Shown: positions 8,359 through 18,420, numbered from the stretch's first letter. The stretch is DNA of 57,214 nucleotides from Methylobacterium variabile (GCF_001043975.1 NZ_LABY01000110.1:1-57214); one strand, 5' to 3'. Numbers and translations: made by a program. Notes: generated by a model not told the origin, from the sequence alone.

Positions 8359-10017
8359 CTAATCGGGTGCGGGGTTTTCCTGCATGTCCTTGTATCGCCG
8401 AATCGCCATGCGCGCATTGAACAGCAGGCGATCCGGGCCGAGCTCTTCATCGAGGCCGGCGCGTCTCACCATGTCGAGCACGCCGGGATTCAAGCCCGCG
8501 AGCCAGACCGTCACGTTGGTCCGCCTCACGCCCTCCTGAAGCATCTTCAAGGCCGAATACTCGATGTCCGGAACGCGGCTGAAATCGAGGGTGACCACGC
8601 GAGGTTCGTGCTCCGCGATGAGCAACCTGATCTTGTCGCCGACATTCTGTGCGTTCGCAAAATAGAGTCGCCCTACTGGACGGATGATCAGAAGTCCGTC
8701 AAGCGTCTCATCGTCGGGATGCGCGGGTGACAAGGGGCGCAGGACGTCCATGCCGCGCTTGCGTCCGATCACGGCGACCGTCGGGCGTGCGGTCTGAAGG
8801 GCAAGGCCGACCAGCGAGAGGGCGACCGCGATGACGATGCCCTGGAGCGTGCCGAAGACGAGCACCCCGATGGCCGCCATGATGGCCCAGCGGAATTCCA
8901 TCTGGCGTACCTTGAGGATGGCCGTGAACTCCCCCGGCTGAATGAGACCGACGGAGTACACGACGACGACGGCCGCCAGGGTCGCATGCGGGAGGAGGCT
9001 CAGGACCGGCGCCAGCACCAGCATCGTGGCGAGCGCCGCCGCCGCAGCGACGAGCGAGGCCGTCTGCGTCCGGCCCCCGGCGGCCCGGACGACGCCCGTC
9101 TGCGACGTCCCGCCGCCGGCCGGCATCGAGCCGAGGAGCGCTCCGCCCAGATTCGCCGCCCCGGTCGCGACGAGCTCGCGATTGGCATCGATGGGCGGAT
9201 CGGATGCGGCCACGAACGCGCGCGCCGCAGCGATGCTCTCCGCGAAGCTCATCAGGGCAATGCCGACCGCTCCTGGAAGAAGCACCTGGACGAGTGCCGG
9301 ATCGGGCAGGGACAGTCCGGGAGGTCCCTGCGGGATCGGGCCGACGATCGGGATGCCCCGGGCACCGAAGTCGAAGAGCCAGGACGCCGCGATCGCGCCC
9401 GCGACCGTCACCAGGGGCGCCGGCGAGTGAGGCTTGAGGTGCTCCATGCCGACAAGTGCGGCCAGCGTGATCCCCGCGACGGTCAGGGTCGGCACCGATG
9501 TCTCGGAGAGGTGTCGAACGAGGCTCACGGCGTCGGCGAAGAACGACTGCTTGACGATGTGGAGCCCGAGGAGCTTGGGAGCCTGGTCGAGCAGGATCAC
9601 GAGACCGATGCCGGCCTTGAAACCTGTGAGCACCGGCACCGAGATGAAGTTGGCGACGATGCCGAGGTTGAGGAGCCGCGCCGCGACGAGCAGCGCACCG
9701 ACGAGAACCGTGAGGGTCGCGCAGGCTGCGGCGGTTCTCGCTGGATCGCCATCAGGGACCGCGATGCTGAGTTCGGCGCCGGTCAGGATCGCCAGCGTGG
9801 TCGTCGAGCTCACGCTGAGAACCCGGGACGAGCCCAGCGCGCCGTAGATGAGGGCGGGCACGAAGGCGGTGTAGAGGCCGACCGCCACCGGCAGTCCGGC
9901 CACCGTCGCGTAGGCCATGGCCTTGGGCAGGACGACCGCCGCGGCCGTGGCCCCTGCCACCGCGTCGGAGCGGAACCCCGTCGCCAACGCCGACATCGAT
10001 CGTTCGGATCCTGCCAT
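8359..10017 (-). CDS. SulP-family anion transporter with C-terminal STAS domain
   Basis: The 552-residue product begins with about 11-12 membrane helices, including the SulP signature region (VVLPKAMAYATVAGLPVAVGLY). A cytoplasmic STAS domain follows from about residue 435 (LIIRPVGRLYFANAQNVGDKI...VVTLDFSRVPDIEYSALKML). SulP proteins carry sulfate, bicarbonate, dicarboxylates or other anions across the inner membrane. The substrate cannot be read from sequence. Its divergent neighbour is a large amino-acid decarboxylase, which makes bicarbonate or CO2 handling worth considering. GGAG lies nine bases before the ATG. Confidence 0.88.
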   Translation of the reverse strand: MAGSERSMSALATGFRSDAVAGATAAAVVLPKAMAYATVAGLPVAVGLYTAFVPALIYGALGSSRVLSVSSTTTLAILTGAELSIAVPDGDPARTAAACATLTVLVGALLVAARLLNLGIVANFISVPVLTGFKAGIGLVILLDQAPKLLGLHIVKQSFFADAVSLVRHLSETSVPTLTVAGITLAALVGMEHLKPHSPAPLVTVAGAIAASWLFDFGARGIPIVGPIPQGPPGLSLPDPALVQVLLPGAVGIALMSFAESIAAARAFVAASDPPIDANRELVATGAANLGGALLGSMPAGGGTSQTGVVRAAGGRTQTASLVAAAAALATMLVLAPVLSLLPHATLAAVVVVYSVGLIQPGEFTAILKVRQMEFRWAIMAAIGVLVFGTLQGIVIAVALSLVGLALQTARPTVAVIGRKRGMDVLRPLSPAHPDDETLDGLLIIRPVGRLYFANAQNVGDKIRLLIAEHEPRVVTLDFSRVPDIEYSALKMLQEGVRRTNVTVWLAGLNPGVLDMVRRAGLDEELGPDRLLFNARMAIRRYKDMQENPAPD

Positions 10018-10483
10018 CTGAACGTCTCCGCGGAGTGAGAGCGATGCACTCCCGGGATGGCATTCCGTCCCGAGGAATGTACCCGATCAAGAGAAGCGCC
10101 GCGCTTGACCGATCGAGAGCACCTGAACCCGTGCGGCCTCTCGACGATCAAGAGCAAGGGTTGTTGACTGGCAACGTCTCAGGGGCAGGCGCGAGAGGAC
10201 CGTCGGGAAGTGCCGCCCTTGGCGACGATCCAGCTCTCTGGAGATTTCAAAGAATTTCGCATCGGAGCAGCCTCTATTTGCTGGGGCTTGGATCCTCGCA
10301 GGTTCGGAAAAGGAGCGCGAATCCAATGATTTCATTGCGCGGGCTTTCGAGCTGAAGCAGCCGTCCGGTGTCCTGTTGGGTCAAGCACTTCGGGGCGAGA
10401 GCGGTTTTAACTTACATCGCTCAACGAGAGATCCTTCGCAAGATCAGAGCCTGCGCTGGCGGGACCAACGGAGGGTTACCCCG
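10018..10483. other. Divergent promoter region between SulP and decarboxylase genes
   Basis: No convincing gene lies in these 466 bases, although an 82-codon minus-strand frame (10087-10335) exists without recognisable features. The region must hold promoters for both the leftward SulP gene and the rightward decarboxylase. I found no clear operator palindrome. Confidence 0.45.
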
Positions 10484-13327
10484 ATGTCGAAGGCAGACCG
10501 ACCGCACATGCCGTCCAATCTGCGGACGAGCGACCGGTCCTCGAGGAGGCTCCGCCCGCAACCGGTCGACGAGTGTGCGACATCACCTGCGCAACACATC
10601 GATCAGTTCTTGCTCATGCACTCTGCTCGGCTCGATCAATGGCGCGATATCGCCGTCGCCGCGGACGCGTGGCGGGCCGGGACCAAGCAGCGGGTCGACC
10701 TTGAAACCGCCGTCCAGGCCATGGAGGCCGTCGAGGGGTTCCACGCCTATCCGGGACCGAAGCTCCTGGCGGCACTCCGCGACCTGATCGCGCACGACGA
10801 TGCGGGCGGCGCGGCCCGCATGGCGCTCCGGATTTCCAATGCCCTGCTCACGCGGTCCTACCGCGAGCGGGCCGCGGAGTGGGATCCGCGGGCCGAATTG
10901 GCGCTGGACGAAGTCGGCGACGTGTTGCCGCCCGGCCTCGGCGATGCCGACCAGCACCGCCCCTACTTCGAGGTCCTGTTCGTCACGGCTCAGCCGGCCT
11001 CGCGGTGGCCGGCGCTCGCCGAGGAGTTGCGTCGGCTTCGCCGGCCCGAGGATGCCTTCGTGTACGAGCCGGTCTTCGTCGGCTCGTTCGAGGATGCGTT
11101 CTGCGCCGCCGTGATCAATCCGTCCATCATCTCGGTGGTCGTGCCGGAGGGCTTCACGTTCCGGTCGCGCTACGATGCGCCCGTGCTGCGGGAGATGCTG
11201 CGCACGCTGGGCGTGGAGGATGACCGCAGCACCTCCGCCCTGCGGCTCGCCGCCGCCCTGAAGCGGATCCGGCCGGAACTCGACATCTTCATCCTCTCGG
11301 AGCGCCGGGTGGAGGAACTGGCAAGCGCACCCGCCGCGGATTGCGTGCGCCGGGTCTTCTATGCCGTCGAGGAGCCGCTCGAGATCCACCTGTCGATCCT
11401 GGAGGGCGTGCAGGACCGGTACGAGACACCGTTCTTCGACAACCTGAAGCGGTACGCGCGACGGCCCATCGGCACCTTCCATGCGCTGCCGATCGCGCGC
11501 GGCAAGTCGGTGTTCAAATCCGACTGGATCCGCGACATGGGCGCGTTCTACGGCATCAACCTGTTCCTCGCCGAGAGCAGCGCGACGACGGGCGGCCTGG
11601 ACAGCCTTCTCGAGCCGACCGGCACCATCAAGCGGGCGCAGGACATGGCGGCGCGCGCCTTCGGTGCGGACCACGTGTTCTTCGTGACCAACGGCACCTC
11701 GACGTCGAACAAGATGGCCGTCCAGGCCCTGCTCGGGCCCGACGATATCGCCATCGTCGACCGCAACTGCCACAAGTCGCACCATTACGGCATGGTGCTG
11801 TCCGGCGTGCAGCCCATCTACGTCGAGGCATTCCCGATGACGGAATACTCGATGTACGGAGCGGTTCCGCTGACCACGATCAAGCGGGCGATGCTTGCCC
11901 TGCGCGCCGACGGCCGCTTGGAGCGTCTGAAGCTGCTCGACCTGACCAACTGCACCTTCGACGGGCACATGTACAACGTGCGCCGCGTGATGGAGGAATG
12001 CCTCGCGATCAAGCCGGATCTGATCTTCCTGTGGGACGAGGCCTGGTCCGGTTTCGCCCGGTTCTCACCCTTCCTTCGTCCTCGCACGGCGATGGGAGCG
12101 GCGGCCGAGATCGCCGCATGGTTGCGGGATCCGGCCTCGCTCGACGCCTACGAGGCGCAGCAGCGTGACCTGGGAAGCCAGCCTTCGGACAAGGCGCTGC
12201 TGGCAACGCGTCTGATCCCCGATCCACGCCAGGTGCGGCTTCGCGTCTACCAGACGAACTCGACGCACAAGTCGATGTCGGCGATCCGGCAGGGCTCCAT
12301 GCTCCTGGTCAAGGACGTCGACTTCCACACCGTGGAGGCGCAGTTCCGGGAGGCGGTGTTCACGCACGCCTCCACCAGCCCCAACCAGCAGCTCATCGCG
12401 AGCCTCGACGTCGCCCGGCGCCAGATGGAGCTCGAGGGCTACGGGCTGGTCATGAACGCGATCGAGATCGCGCTCAGGATCCGGCAGGCGGTCAACACGC
12501 ACCCGCTGGTGTCGCGCTACTTCAACGTCCTCGGTGCCGAGCGCATGATCCCGGCCGAGTACCGCCAGTCCGGCTTCAAGGACTATCTCGATCCGGACGC
12601 GACCTGGGGCGACGTCGTGCGCGCGATGCGCGAGGATGAATTCTACCTCGATCCCACGCGCATGACGCTCGTTTGCGGCACGGCGGGCTTCGACGGCACG
12701 CAATTCAAGGGCCTGCTGGCGAGCCGATACGGCATCCAGCTCAACAAGACGTCGCGAAACAGCGTGCTGCTGCAATCGAACATCAACAATACGCGCAGCG
12801 ACGTCGCTCACCTGATCCGCGTTCTCGTGGAGATCGCCCGTGACATCGAGAACCGCCTGACCACCGGCGGAGACGCCGAGCGCGCCGCCTTCGGCGCGCG
12901 GGTGAAATCGCTGATGACCGACGTGCCGGACCTGCCGAACTTCAGCCGCTTCCACCAGAGCTTCCGCGAAGGCTCCGGCGACAGCACGCCCGAGGGCGAT
13001 ATCCGCTCGGCCTTCTTCAGCGCCTACGACCCGTCGCTGTGCGAGTACGTGCCGCTGTTCGGTCCGGACTGCGACCGGCGGCTGCGCGAGGGACCGGAGA
13101 TGGTGTCGGCCAACTTCGTCATTCCCTATCCGCCCGGCTTCCCGATCATGGTGCCGGGCCAGGTGCTGACGCAGGAGACGGTCGACTTCATGCGCAAGCT
13201 CGACGTGAAGGAGATCCACGGATACGAGAAGACGCGAGGGCTCAAGCTGCTCAAGCCGGATGCGATCGCGGCGAAGCGCAAGGCGAAATCGCCCGCAGCA
13301 GCGAACAAGACCTCGCGAGCGGCCTGA
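10484..13327 (+). CDS. Large PLP-dependent Orn/Lys/Arg-type decarboxylase
   Basis: The 947-residue product belongs to the fold-type I group of bacterial ornithine, lysine and arginine decarboxylases. Core motifs: NGTSTSNKM, DRNCHKSHHYGMVLSG, LWDEAWSGFARF with the PLP-binding Asp, and TNSTHKSMSA with the Schiff-base lysine (about Lys596). The C-terminal lobe follows. Family members such as E. coli AdiA or CadA have about 710-755 residues. The extra length is mostly N-terminal (about 340 residues before the PLP core rather than some 130 for a wing domain). The ATG at 10484 has GGAGGG eight bases upstream. It is followed by an AspT-family antiporter, implying substrate/product exchange across the membrane. 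Which amino acid is used cannot be decided from sequence. Confidence 0.82.
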   Translation: MSKADRPHMPSNLRTSDRSSRRLRPQPVDECATSPAQHIDQFLLMHSARLDQWRDIAVAADAWRAGTKQRVDLETAVQAMEAVEGFHAYPGPKLLAALRDLIAHDDAGGAARMALRISNALLTRSYRERAAEWDPRAELALDEVGDVLPPGLGDADQHRPYFEVLFVTAQPASRWPALAEELRRLRRPEDAFVYEPVFVGSFEDAFCAAVINPSIISVVVPEGFTFRSRYDAPVLREMLRTLGVEDDRSTSALRLAAALKRIRPELDIFILSERRVEELASAPAADCVRRVFYAVEEPLEIHLSILEGVQDRYETPFFDNLKRYARRPIGTFHALPIARGKSVFKSDWIRDMGAFYGINLFLAESSATTGGLDSLLEPTGTIKRAQDMAARAFGADHVFFVTNGTSTSNKMAVQALLGPDDIAIVDRNCHKSHHYGMVLSGVQPIYVEAFPMTEYSMYGAVPLTTIKRAMLALRADGRLERLKLLDLTNCTFDGHMYNVRRVMEECLAIKPDLIFLWDEAWSGFARFSPFLRPRTAMGAAAEIAAWLRDPASLDAYEAQQRDLGSQPSDKALLATRLIPDPRQVRLRVYQTNSTHKSMSAIRQGSMLLVKDVDFHTVEAQFREAVFTHASTSPNQQLIASLDVARRQMELEGYGLVMNAIEIALRIRQAVNTHPLVSRYFNVLGAERMIPAEYRQSGFKDYLDPDATWGDVVRAMREDEFYLDPTRMTLVCGTAGFDGTQFKGLLASRYGIQLNKTSRNSVLLQSNINNTRSDVAHLIRVLVEIARDIENRLTTGGDAERAAFGARVKSLMTDVPDLPNFSRFHQSFREGSGDSTPEGDIRSAFFSAYDPSLCEYVPLFGPDCDRRLREGPEMVSANFVIPYPPGFPIMVPGQVLTQETVDFMRKLDVKEIHGYEKTRGLKLLKPDAIAAKRKAKSPAAANKTSRAA

Positions 13328-13481
13328 GCAGAGCCGCCCGGACGAACTCCGCCGAGCCTCATGTGCTTGCATCATGCGTCGGATTGGCAGCCGCCCGGCA
13401 GCGGGTGCTCTGGACGGCGGCATGATGCTCGGACGAGGCGCGACTAGCTGGACAGAGTGAAGCTGACAGGAGGGTGATCTC

Positions 13482-15173
13482 ATGTTCGAGTGGTTCGCAG
13501 ACACGCTCCGGCAATATCCCGAGATCGCCATCTTCATCTCGCTGGCGTTTGGCTACTACTTCGGATCCTTCACCTACAAGGGCCTGGGCATCGGTGCCGT
13601 CACGGCGACGCTCATCGCTGCCGTGATCATTGGCCAGATCGGCATCAGCGTGAGCGGTCCGCTCAAGCCGTTCTTCTTCCTGATGTTCCTGTTCGCGATC
13701 GGCTACGCGGTCGGACCGCAATTCGTCCGGGGCGTCGCGAAGGACGGCCTTCCGCAGGCCCTCTTCGCCGTCGTCGTCTGCGTGTTCTGCCTGGCAGGCG
13801 GTTACCTCGCAGCGAGGTTCGGAGGCTACGATGTCGGCTCCGCGGCCGGGCTCTATGCCGGGTCGCAGACGATCTCGGCGTCCATGGGGCTCGCGACCGA
13901 CGCGATCAACAGGCTGCCGATTCCCGGCGAGCAGGCCAAGGCTTTCCTCGATGCGATGCCGGTCGCCTACGCCATCACCTACATCTTCGGCACGTTGGGG
14001 TCCGCCGTGATCATCGCTCTCCTCGGCCCGGCCCTCCTGGGCATCGACCTCGAGGCGGCCTGCAAGCGATACGAGGAGAAGCGTGGCGGCACGAAGGTCG
14101 CGGGCGGCCCCGGAACCGCCTGGCATCAGTTCGACCTGCGGGCCTACCGCGTGCGGCAGGACGGCATCATCGTCGGCAAGACGGCCGCGGACGCGGAGCG
14201 GATGCTGCCGGAGCAGCGGATCTACATCGAACGCCTTCGCCGCGGCACGGACGTCATGGACGTCACCGCCGATACCGTCATCCAGTCGGGAGACGTGGTT
14301 GCGGTGGCCGGACGACGCGAGGTCCTCGTCGGCCTGATCGGCACCGCGGCCGAGGAGGTCGACGACAGGGAGTTGCTGGCGGTGCCGATCGAGGGCCTCG
14401 ACGTCTACGTGACGAGCAAGGACGCCGATGGGAAGTCGCTCGCGGACCTTGCGCAGAGCCCGTGGGCGCGGGGCGTCTTCCTGCGGAAGATCACGCGGGG
14501 AGCCACCGCGATCGACATCCCCATCCTGCCGAGCACGAAGGTCAATCGCGGTGACATTCTCACGCTCGTCGGCCGCAATCAGGACGTGAGCGCGGCCACG
14601 AAGGCGATCGGCTACCCCGACCGGGCGACCGACGTGGCCGACGTGATGTTCATCGGCGGCGCCATCGCGATCGGCGCTCTGCTGGGTGCGATCGTCTACA
14701 CCATCGGCGGCGTGCCGCTGACTCTCTCGACATCCGGAGGCGCCTTGATCTCGGGCCTCTTCTTCGGCTGGCTGCGGTCGGTCCACCCGACGTTCGGGCG
14801 GATCCCGTCCTCGACCGTGTGGTTCATGAACTCGGTCGGCCTGAACGTGTTCATCGCGATCGTCGGCATCTCCTCCGGCCCGAAATTCGTTGCCGGGTTG
14901 CAGCAGCTCGGCTTCGGCATCTTCCTGTGGGGCATCTTCGCGACCACGCTGCCGCTGATCCTCGCCATGTATGCCGGAAAGTACCTGTTCCGCTTCGACG
15001 ACGCCATCGTGCTCGGCGCGGTGTCGGGCGCGCGCACCACGACGGCCTCGCTCGGGATGGTCACTGACCGGGCCAAGAGCCAGATTCCCGGCCTCGGCTA
15101 TACGGTCACCTATGCGGTCAGCAACACGTTCTTGACGATCTGGGGAATGGTCTTGGTGATGCTGCTGACCTAG
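13482..15173 (+). CDS. aspT: AspT-family amino acid antiporter (aspartate:alanine exchanger type)
   Basis: The 563-residue membrane protein has the AspT/YidE layout: about five N-terminal helices, a central cytoplasmic region with two TrkA-C-like domains (about residues 205-375), then a second helix bundle. A related motif occurs in both halves: [20 protein letters not shown] (about 124-143) and [19 protein letters not shown] (C-terminal half), as expected of an internal duplication. A strong AGGAGGGTGATCTC ribosome site precedes the ATG. AspT exchanges aspartate for alanine electrogenically and partners AsdA. Here it sits 154 bases after an Orn/Lys/Arg-type decarboxylase, so the exchanged pair may differ. 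An IS element begins about 16 bases after the stop. Confidence 0.8.
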   Translation: MFEWFADTLRQYPEIAIFISLAFGYYFGSFTYKGLGIGAVTATLIAAVIIGQIGISVSGPLKPFFFLMFLFAIGYAVGPQFVRGVAKDGLPQALFAVVVCVFCLAGGYLAARFGGYDVGSAAGLYAGSQTISASMGLATDAINRLPIPGEQAKAFLDAMPVAYAITYIFGTLGSAVIIALLGPALLGIDLEAACKRYEEKRGGTKVAGGPGTAWHQFDLRAYRVRQDGIIVGKTAADAERMLPEQRIYIERLRRGTDVMDVTADTVIQSGDVVAVAGRREVLVGLIGTAAEEVDDRELLAVPIEGLDVYVTSKDADGKSLADLAQSPWARGVFLRKITRGATAIDIPILPSTKVNRGDILTLVGRNQDVSAATKAIGYPDRATDVADVMFIGGAIAIGALLGAIVYTIGGVPLTLSTSGGALISGLFFGWLRSVHPTFGRIPSSTVWFMNSVGLNVFIAIVGISSGPKFVAGLQQLGFGIFLWGIFATTLPLILAMYAGKYLFRFDDAIVLGAVSGARTTTASLGMVTDRAKSQIPGLGYTVTYAVSNTFLTIWGMVLVMLLT

Positions 15174-15185
15174 GACATATTGCAA

Positions 15186-16189
15186 CTAGATGATGTTCGG
15201 TTCCGGCATGTGGTGTGACGGATCGAGCCTGAGGCGTTCGGGTTCTTTCGTCCAGGTCTGGCAGATGAACTCGTAGGGCGTGAGGCCGCGCAGGGTCTTG
15301 AGCCGGCGTCCGTAGTTGTAAGCGTCTACGAACAGGTGCAGGTGCAGCCGGAGCTCGTCGTGGCTGGCGTAATGGTAGCGCTTGACCGTGGCGTCCTTGA
15401 TGGTGCGGTTCATCCTCTCGACTTGACCGTTTGTCCACGGGCAGCGCGGCCTGGTCAGGTGATGCTCGCTCTTGGTCTGCTCGCACGCCCAATCGAACGC
15501 GGGCCAGCGGTAGATGCGCGGCTCGTCGCGCTCTGCCCAATAGGCAGCCGCCTTCGCCTCTTCCTCGTCCACCGGATGGTTGTCGGCGAACCGGATGCCG
15601 TTGTCAGTCAGCACCGTGTGGATCGTGTACGGCACGGCGGCGACTAGCTCGTCTACAAAGGCTGCCGCGATCCGTTATGTCGCTTTCTCATGCAGTTGAA
15701 CGAAGGCGAACTTACTCGTGCGGTCGATGGCCACGAACAGGTGCAGCTTGCCCTGTTCCGTGCTGACCTGTGCGGTGTCGATGTGGAAGTCGCCGATTAG
15801 GTAGGCCTTGAAGCGTGAGCGCTTTGGCTTGTCGCCATCAACATCCGGCAGACGGCTGATGCCGTGACGCTGCAGGCAGCGATGCAGCGACGAGCGGGTC
15901 AGATGCGGCAGGCTCGGTTGCAGCGCGTAGAGGCAGTCGTCCAGCGGCAACAGGGTATGCCGTCGGAAAGCGACGATGACCGCCTCGTCCTCCAGACTGA
16001 GCACGCTAGAGCGAGGCTCCTTCGGTCCCATCCGCGCATCCGTGCTGGTCTGGCGGGAGCGCCACTTCTGCACCGTCGTGGGCTGATGCCGTAGCGCCTG
16101 GCGGCGGCCCTTACGCTCTCTTGACGAGCTTGGATTGCCCGACGGACCGTCTCAGTCGTTGTGGCGCTGCCGTGGAGAACCTGTCCCAT
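15186..16189 (-). pseudogene. IS481-family transposase, broken by a frameshift and an in-frame stop
   Basis: Three open pieces make up one IS481 integrase. Piece one, from 16189, encodes MGQVLHGSATTTETVRRAIQ and a helix-turn-helix ending ARRYGIS. Near 16080 one base is missing (AGCCCACGACG where AGCCCGACGACG is expected), shifting the frame. Piece two contains the first catalytic Asp region (YLIGDFHIDTAQV) and stops at TAA at about 15675 after QLHEKAT. Piece three, in the same frame, has the second Asp (TVLTDNGIRF) and the Glu region (WTNGQVERMNRTIKDATVKR). The DDE triad is intact but cannot be made as one protein. Confidence 0.8.
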
Positions 16190-16244
16190 GACGCGTCCCT
16201 CCAGGCGGCATCAGCCGTACCACCAAACAGCGGGACCAAACATC
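15190..16244 (-). mobile_element. IS481-family insertion sequence, inactivated
   Basis: The element is about 1.05 kb. Its ends are imperfect inverted repeats: TGTTCGGTTCCGGC from 15194, and TGTTTGGTCCCGCT reading inward from 16242. CTAG occurs just outside both ends (15186-15189 and 16245-16248) and may be the duplicated target, although the ends do not align to the exact base. It carries one broken transposase gene. The right end abuts an IS66 remnant, so it probably inserted into or beside that older element. Confidence 0.65.
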
Positions 16245-16251
16245 CTAGCGT

Positions 16252-16808
16252 CGTGCACGCGATGATGGACGGGCACCGGCCCCGCGGTGTGGCTGTCGGA
16301 CCGCTATACCGCCCAGCAGGGCCACGGTGTGCAGCACCAGACCTGCCTGGCGCATCTGGCGCGCGACGTCGCCTACGCGGTCGAGGTCAGCGAGGATCCC
16401 GTGCCGCTGCGCCTGCAGCTGTGGCTCGGGTCGGTGTTCAGCCTGGCCGAGCGCGTCAGCGACTTGGCCGCCTCGACGCTTTCGGCCAAGCGGCGGGCCT
16501 TGGAACGGCAGGTAACCGACATCCTGTCCGCCCCGAGCCGGTGCGATCTGACCTGCGCTCTGCAAGCCAAGATCGGGTGAGCCCGCGATCAGCTCCTGGT
16601 CTTCCTCGACCATCCTGGCCGCGTGGCGGTCACCAACAATGCCTGCGAGCGCGCCCTGCGCCCGGCGGTGGTGCAGCGGAAAGTGACGAACCGCTACCGG
16701 GCCATGTGGGCGGTCGCGGGTGAGGCGGACCTGCGCACGGTCGTCGACACCGCTCGCCTCTCGGGCGCGAACACCTTCGCCATTATCCTCAAGGCCATCA
16801 GGGCTTGA
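16252..16808 (+). pseudogene. IS66-family transposase remnant (C-terminal part)
   Basis: The frame reads GTGPAVWLSDRYTAQQGHGV, then QTCLAHLARDVAYAVE, which is the middle of IS66 transposases, and later VAVTNNACERALRPAVVQRK, the conserved C-terminal Glu region. A TGA at 16578 interrupts it, with RDQLLVFLDHPGR continuing in the same frame after the stop. The N-terminal half is missing; the left edge meets the IS481 element. It is therefore non-functional. Confidence 0.75.
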
Positions 16809-16829
16809 GACCGCTGCCGCGGGCGTGGG

Positions 16830-17044
16830 TAATTACGGGTATCGTTGCTCGTGCCACCCGACAGGTAGTCGTAGCCGTCACTCCCGAAGAAACGGTCGTC
16901 CCGGCCGAAAACTTGTTCGTTGCCGGCGTCGCCCGTCAGGTAATCGTTGCCGGACCCGCCCCGGACCGTGCCAGCGCCGGCACTGATGAAGTCATTGTCT
17001 TGCTCGCCGGAGATTCGGCAGAGGACGAGGTCGAGGATGTGCCG
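16830..17044 (-). pseudogene. Fragment of RTX (hemolysin-type) calcium-binding repeat protein
   Basis: On the minus strand the reading is ISGEQDNDFISAGAGTVRGG, then SGNDYLTGDAGNEQVFG, then SDGYDYLSGGTSNDT. These are nonapeptide repeats GGxGxDxLx typical of secreted RTX proteins, which bind calcium after export. There is no start, no export signal and no C-terminus. The fragment runs into the IS66 remnant at its downstream end, which suggests that insertion truncated an exported RTX protein gene. Confidence 0.6.
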
Positions 17045-17073
17045 GACGCGGCGTCGCCCGCCGCGTCCGGCAC
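17039..17073. terminator. Perfect 15-bp hairpin, possible terminator
   Basis: GTGCCGGACGCGGCG and CGCCGCGTCCGGCAC are perfect inverted repeats around a five-base loop. There is no T-run, so intrinsic termination is uncertain. It lies at the edge of the RTX remnant, about 270 bases past the tartrate dehydrogenase stop. The sequence between the hairpin and that stop (17074-17340) shows no recognisable gene. Confidence 0.4.
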
Positions 17074-17340
17074 CGGATGGAGTTCGACCACCCCGAGCCG
17101 GCAGGCCGCGGCGGCAGCGCCCGGGGCGCGTGACCACGACGCCGCAGATCTCATCCGGCCACGCCGCCTCGTCGGCGCGTGCCATCGACGCCGCGGCCTC
17201 GCCCCCCGGACGACGAGCGGGCGGTTGCGGGGCGGCTCGGGCAGGTCCCGGGCGAGGCCGATTGCGGGATCGGCCCTCGCCTCGGCGGCCGCGAGCCGTC
17301 GCCGCAGGAGATCTCGGGGCTCGGGGTCGCGGCGCTGCGC

Positions 17341-18420
17341 TTACTCGTTGTCGCCCTGGATGGCGGCGATGACGGCGTCGGTGACCTGGCGGGTCGTCGC
17401 TGTGCCGCCGAGGTCGGGGGTGTGCAGGCTCGGGTCGGCGGTCACCCGCTCCACCGCGCGCATCAGCCGGTCGGCGGCCGGCGTCTCGCCGAGGTGCTCC
17501 AGCATCTGGCAGGCGGTCCAGAACGTCGCGATCGGGTTGGCGATGCCCTTGCCGGTGATGTCGAAGGCCGAGCCGTGGATCGGCTCGAACATCGAGGGAA
17601 ACTTGCGCTCCGGGTTGATGTTGGCGGTCGGCGCGATGCCGAGCGAGCCGGCGAGCGCCGCGGCGAGGTCCGACAGGATGTCGGCGTGCAGGTTCGTCGC
17701 CACGATGGTGTCGAGGGTCTCGGGCTTGATCACCATGCGCATGGTCATCGCATCGACGAGCATCTTGTCCCAGGTCACGTCCGGGAAGTCCTGCGCCACC
17801 TCGGCGGCGATCTCGTCCCACATCACCATGGCGTGGCGCTGGGCGTTCGACTTCGTCACCACGGTCAGGAGCTTGCGCGGCCGGCTCTGCGCCAGCTTGA
17901 ACGCGTAGCGGATGATGCGGGCGACGCCGGTGCGCGTCATCATCGAGACGTCGGTCGCGACCTCCTCCGGGTGGCCCTGGTGGACGCGGCCGCCGACGCC
18001 CGCATACTCGCCCTCCGAATTCTCGCGCACGATCACCCAGTCGAGTTCCGGGCCCGAGACGTGGCGCAGCGGGCTGGTGATGCCGGGCAGGATCCGGGTC
18101 GGGCGGACGTTGGCGTACTGGTCGAAGGGCTGGCAGATCGCGAGCCGCAGGCCCCACAGGGAGATGTGATCGGGCACGTCCGGCGCGCCGACCGCGCCGA
18201 AGTAGATCGCGTCGTGGTTCCTGATCTGCTCGCGACCGTCCGCCGGCATCATCACGCCGTGCTTCCTGTAGTAGTCCGAGCCCCAGTCGAAGTGATCGAA
18301 CTGGAACGTGAACGTGCCGGTCTTCTCGGCCAGCGCATTCAGCACCTCGATGCCGGCGGCGATGACCTCGATGCCGATGCCGTCGGCCGGGATCGCGGCG
18401 ATTCTGTAGGTCTTGGTCAT
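17341..18420 (-). CDS. ttuC: Tartrate dehydrogenase / D-malate dehydrogenase
   Basis: This is a 359-residue NAD- and metal-dependent beta-decarboxylating dehydrogenase of the isocitrate/isopropylmalate family. Diagnostic parts: IPADGIGIEVIAAGIEVL at the N-terminus, VRENSEGEYAGVGGR (substrate loop), TKSNAQRHAMVMWDE, and metal-ligand segment TNLHADILSDLAAALAGSLG. The segment PFDQYANVRPTRILPG matches the TtuC/DmlA subgroup, which oxidises L-tartrate, meso-tartrate or D-malate. Which substrate dominates cannot be read here. It lies 42 bases downstream of an MFS anion transporter gene, and a divergent GntR gene follows, forming a compact catabolic unit. Confidence 0.85.
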   Translation of the reverse strand: MTKTYRIAAIPADGIGIEVIAAGIEVLNALAEKTGTFTFQFDHFDWGSDYYRKHGVMMPADGREQIRNHDAIYFGAVGAPDVPDHISLWGLRLAICQPFDQYANVRPTRILPGITSPLRHVSGPELDWVIVRENSEGEYAGVGGRVHQGHPEEVATDVSMMTRTGVARIIRYAFKLAQSRPRKLLTVVTKSNAQRHAMVMWDEIAAEVAQDFPDVTWDKMLVDAMTMRMVIKPETLDTIVATNLHADILSDLAAALAGSLGIAPTANINPERKFPSMFEPIHGSAFDITGKGIANPIATFWTACQMLEHLGETPAADRLMRAVERVTADPSLHTPDLGGTATTRQVTDAVIAAIQGDNE

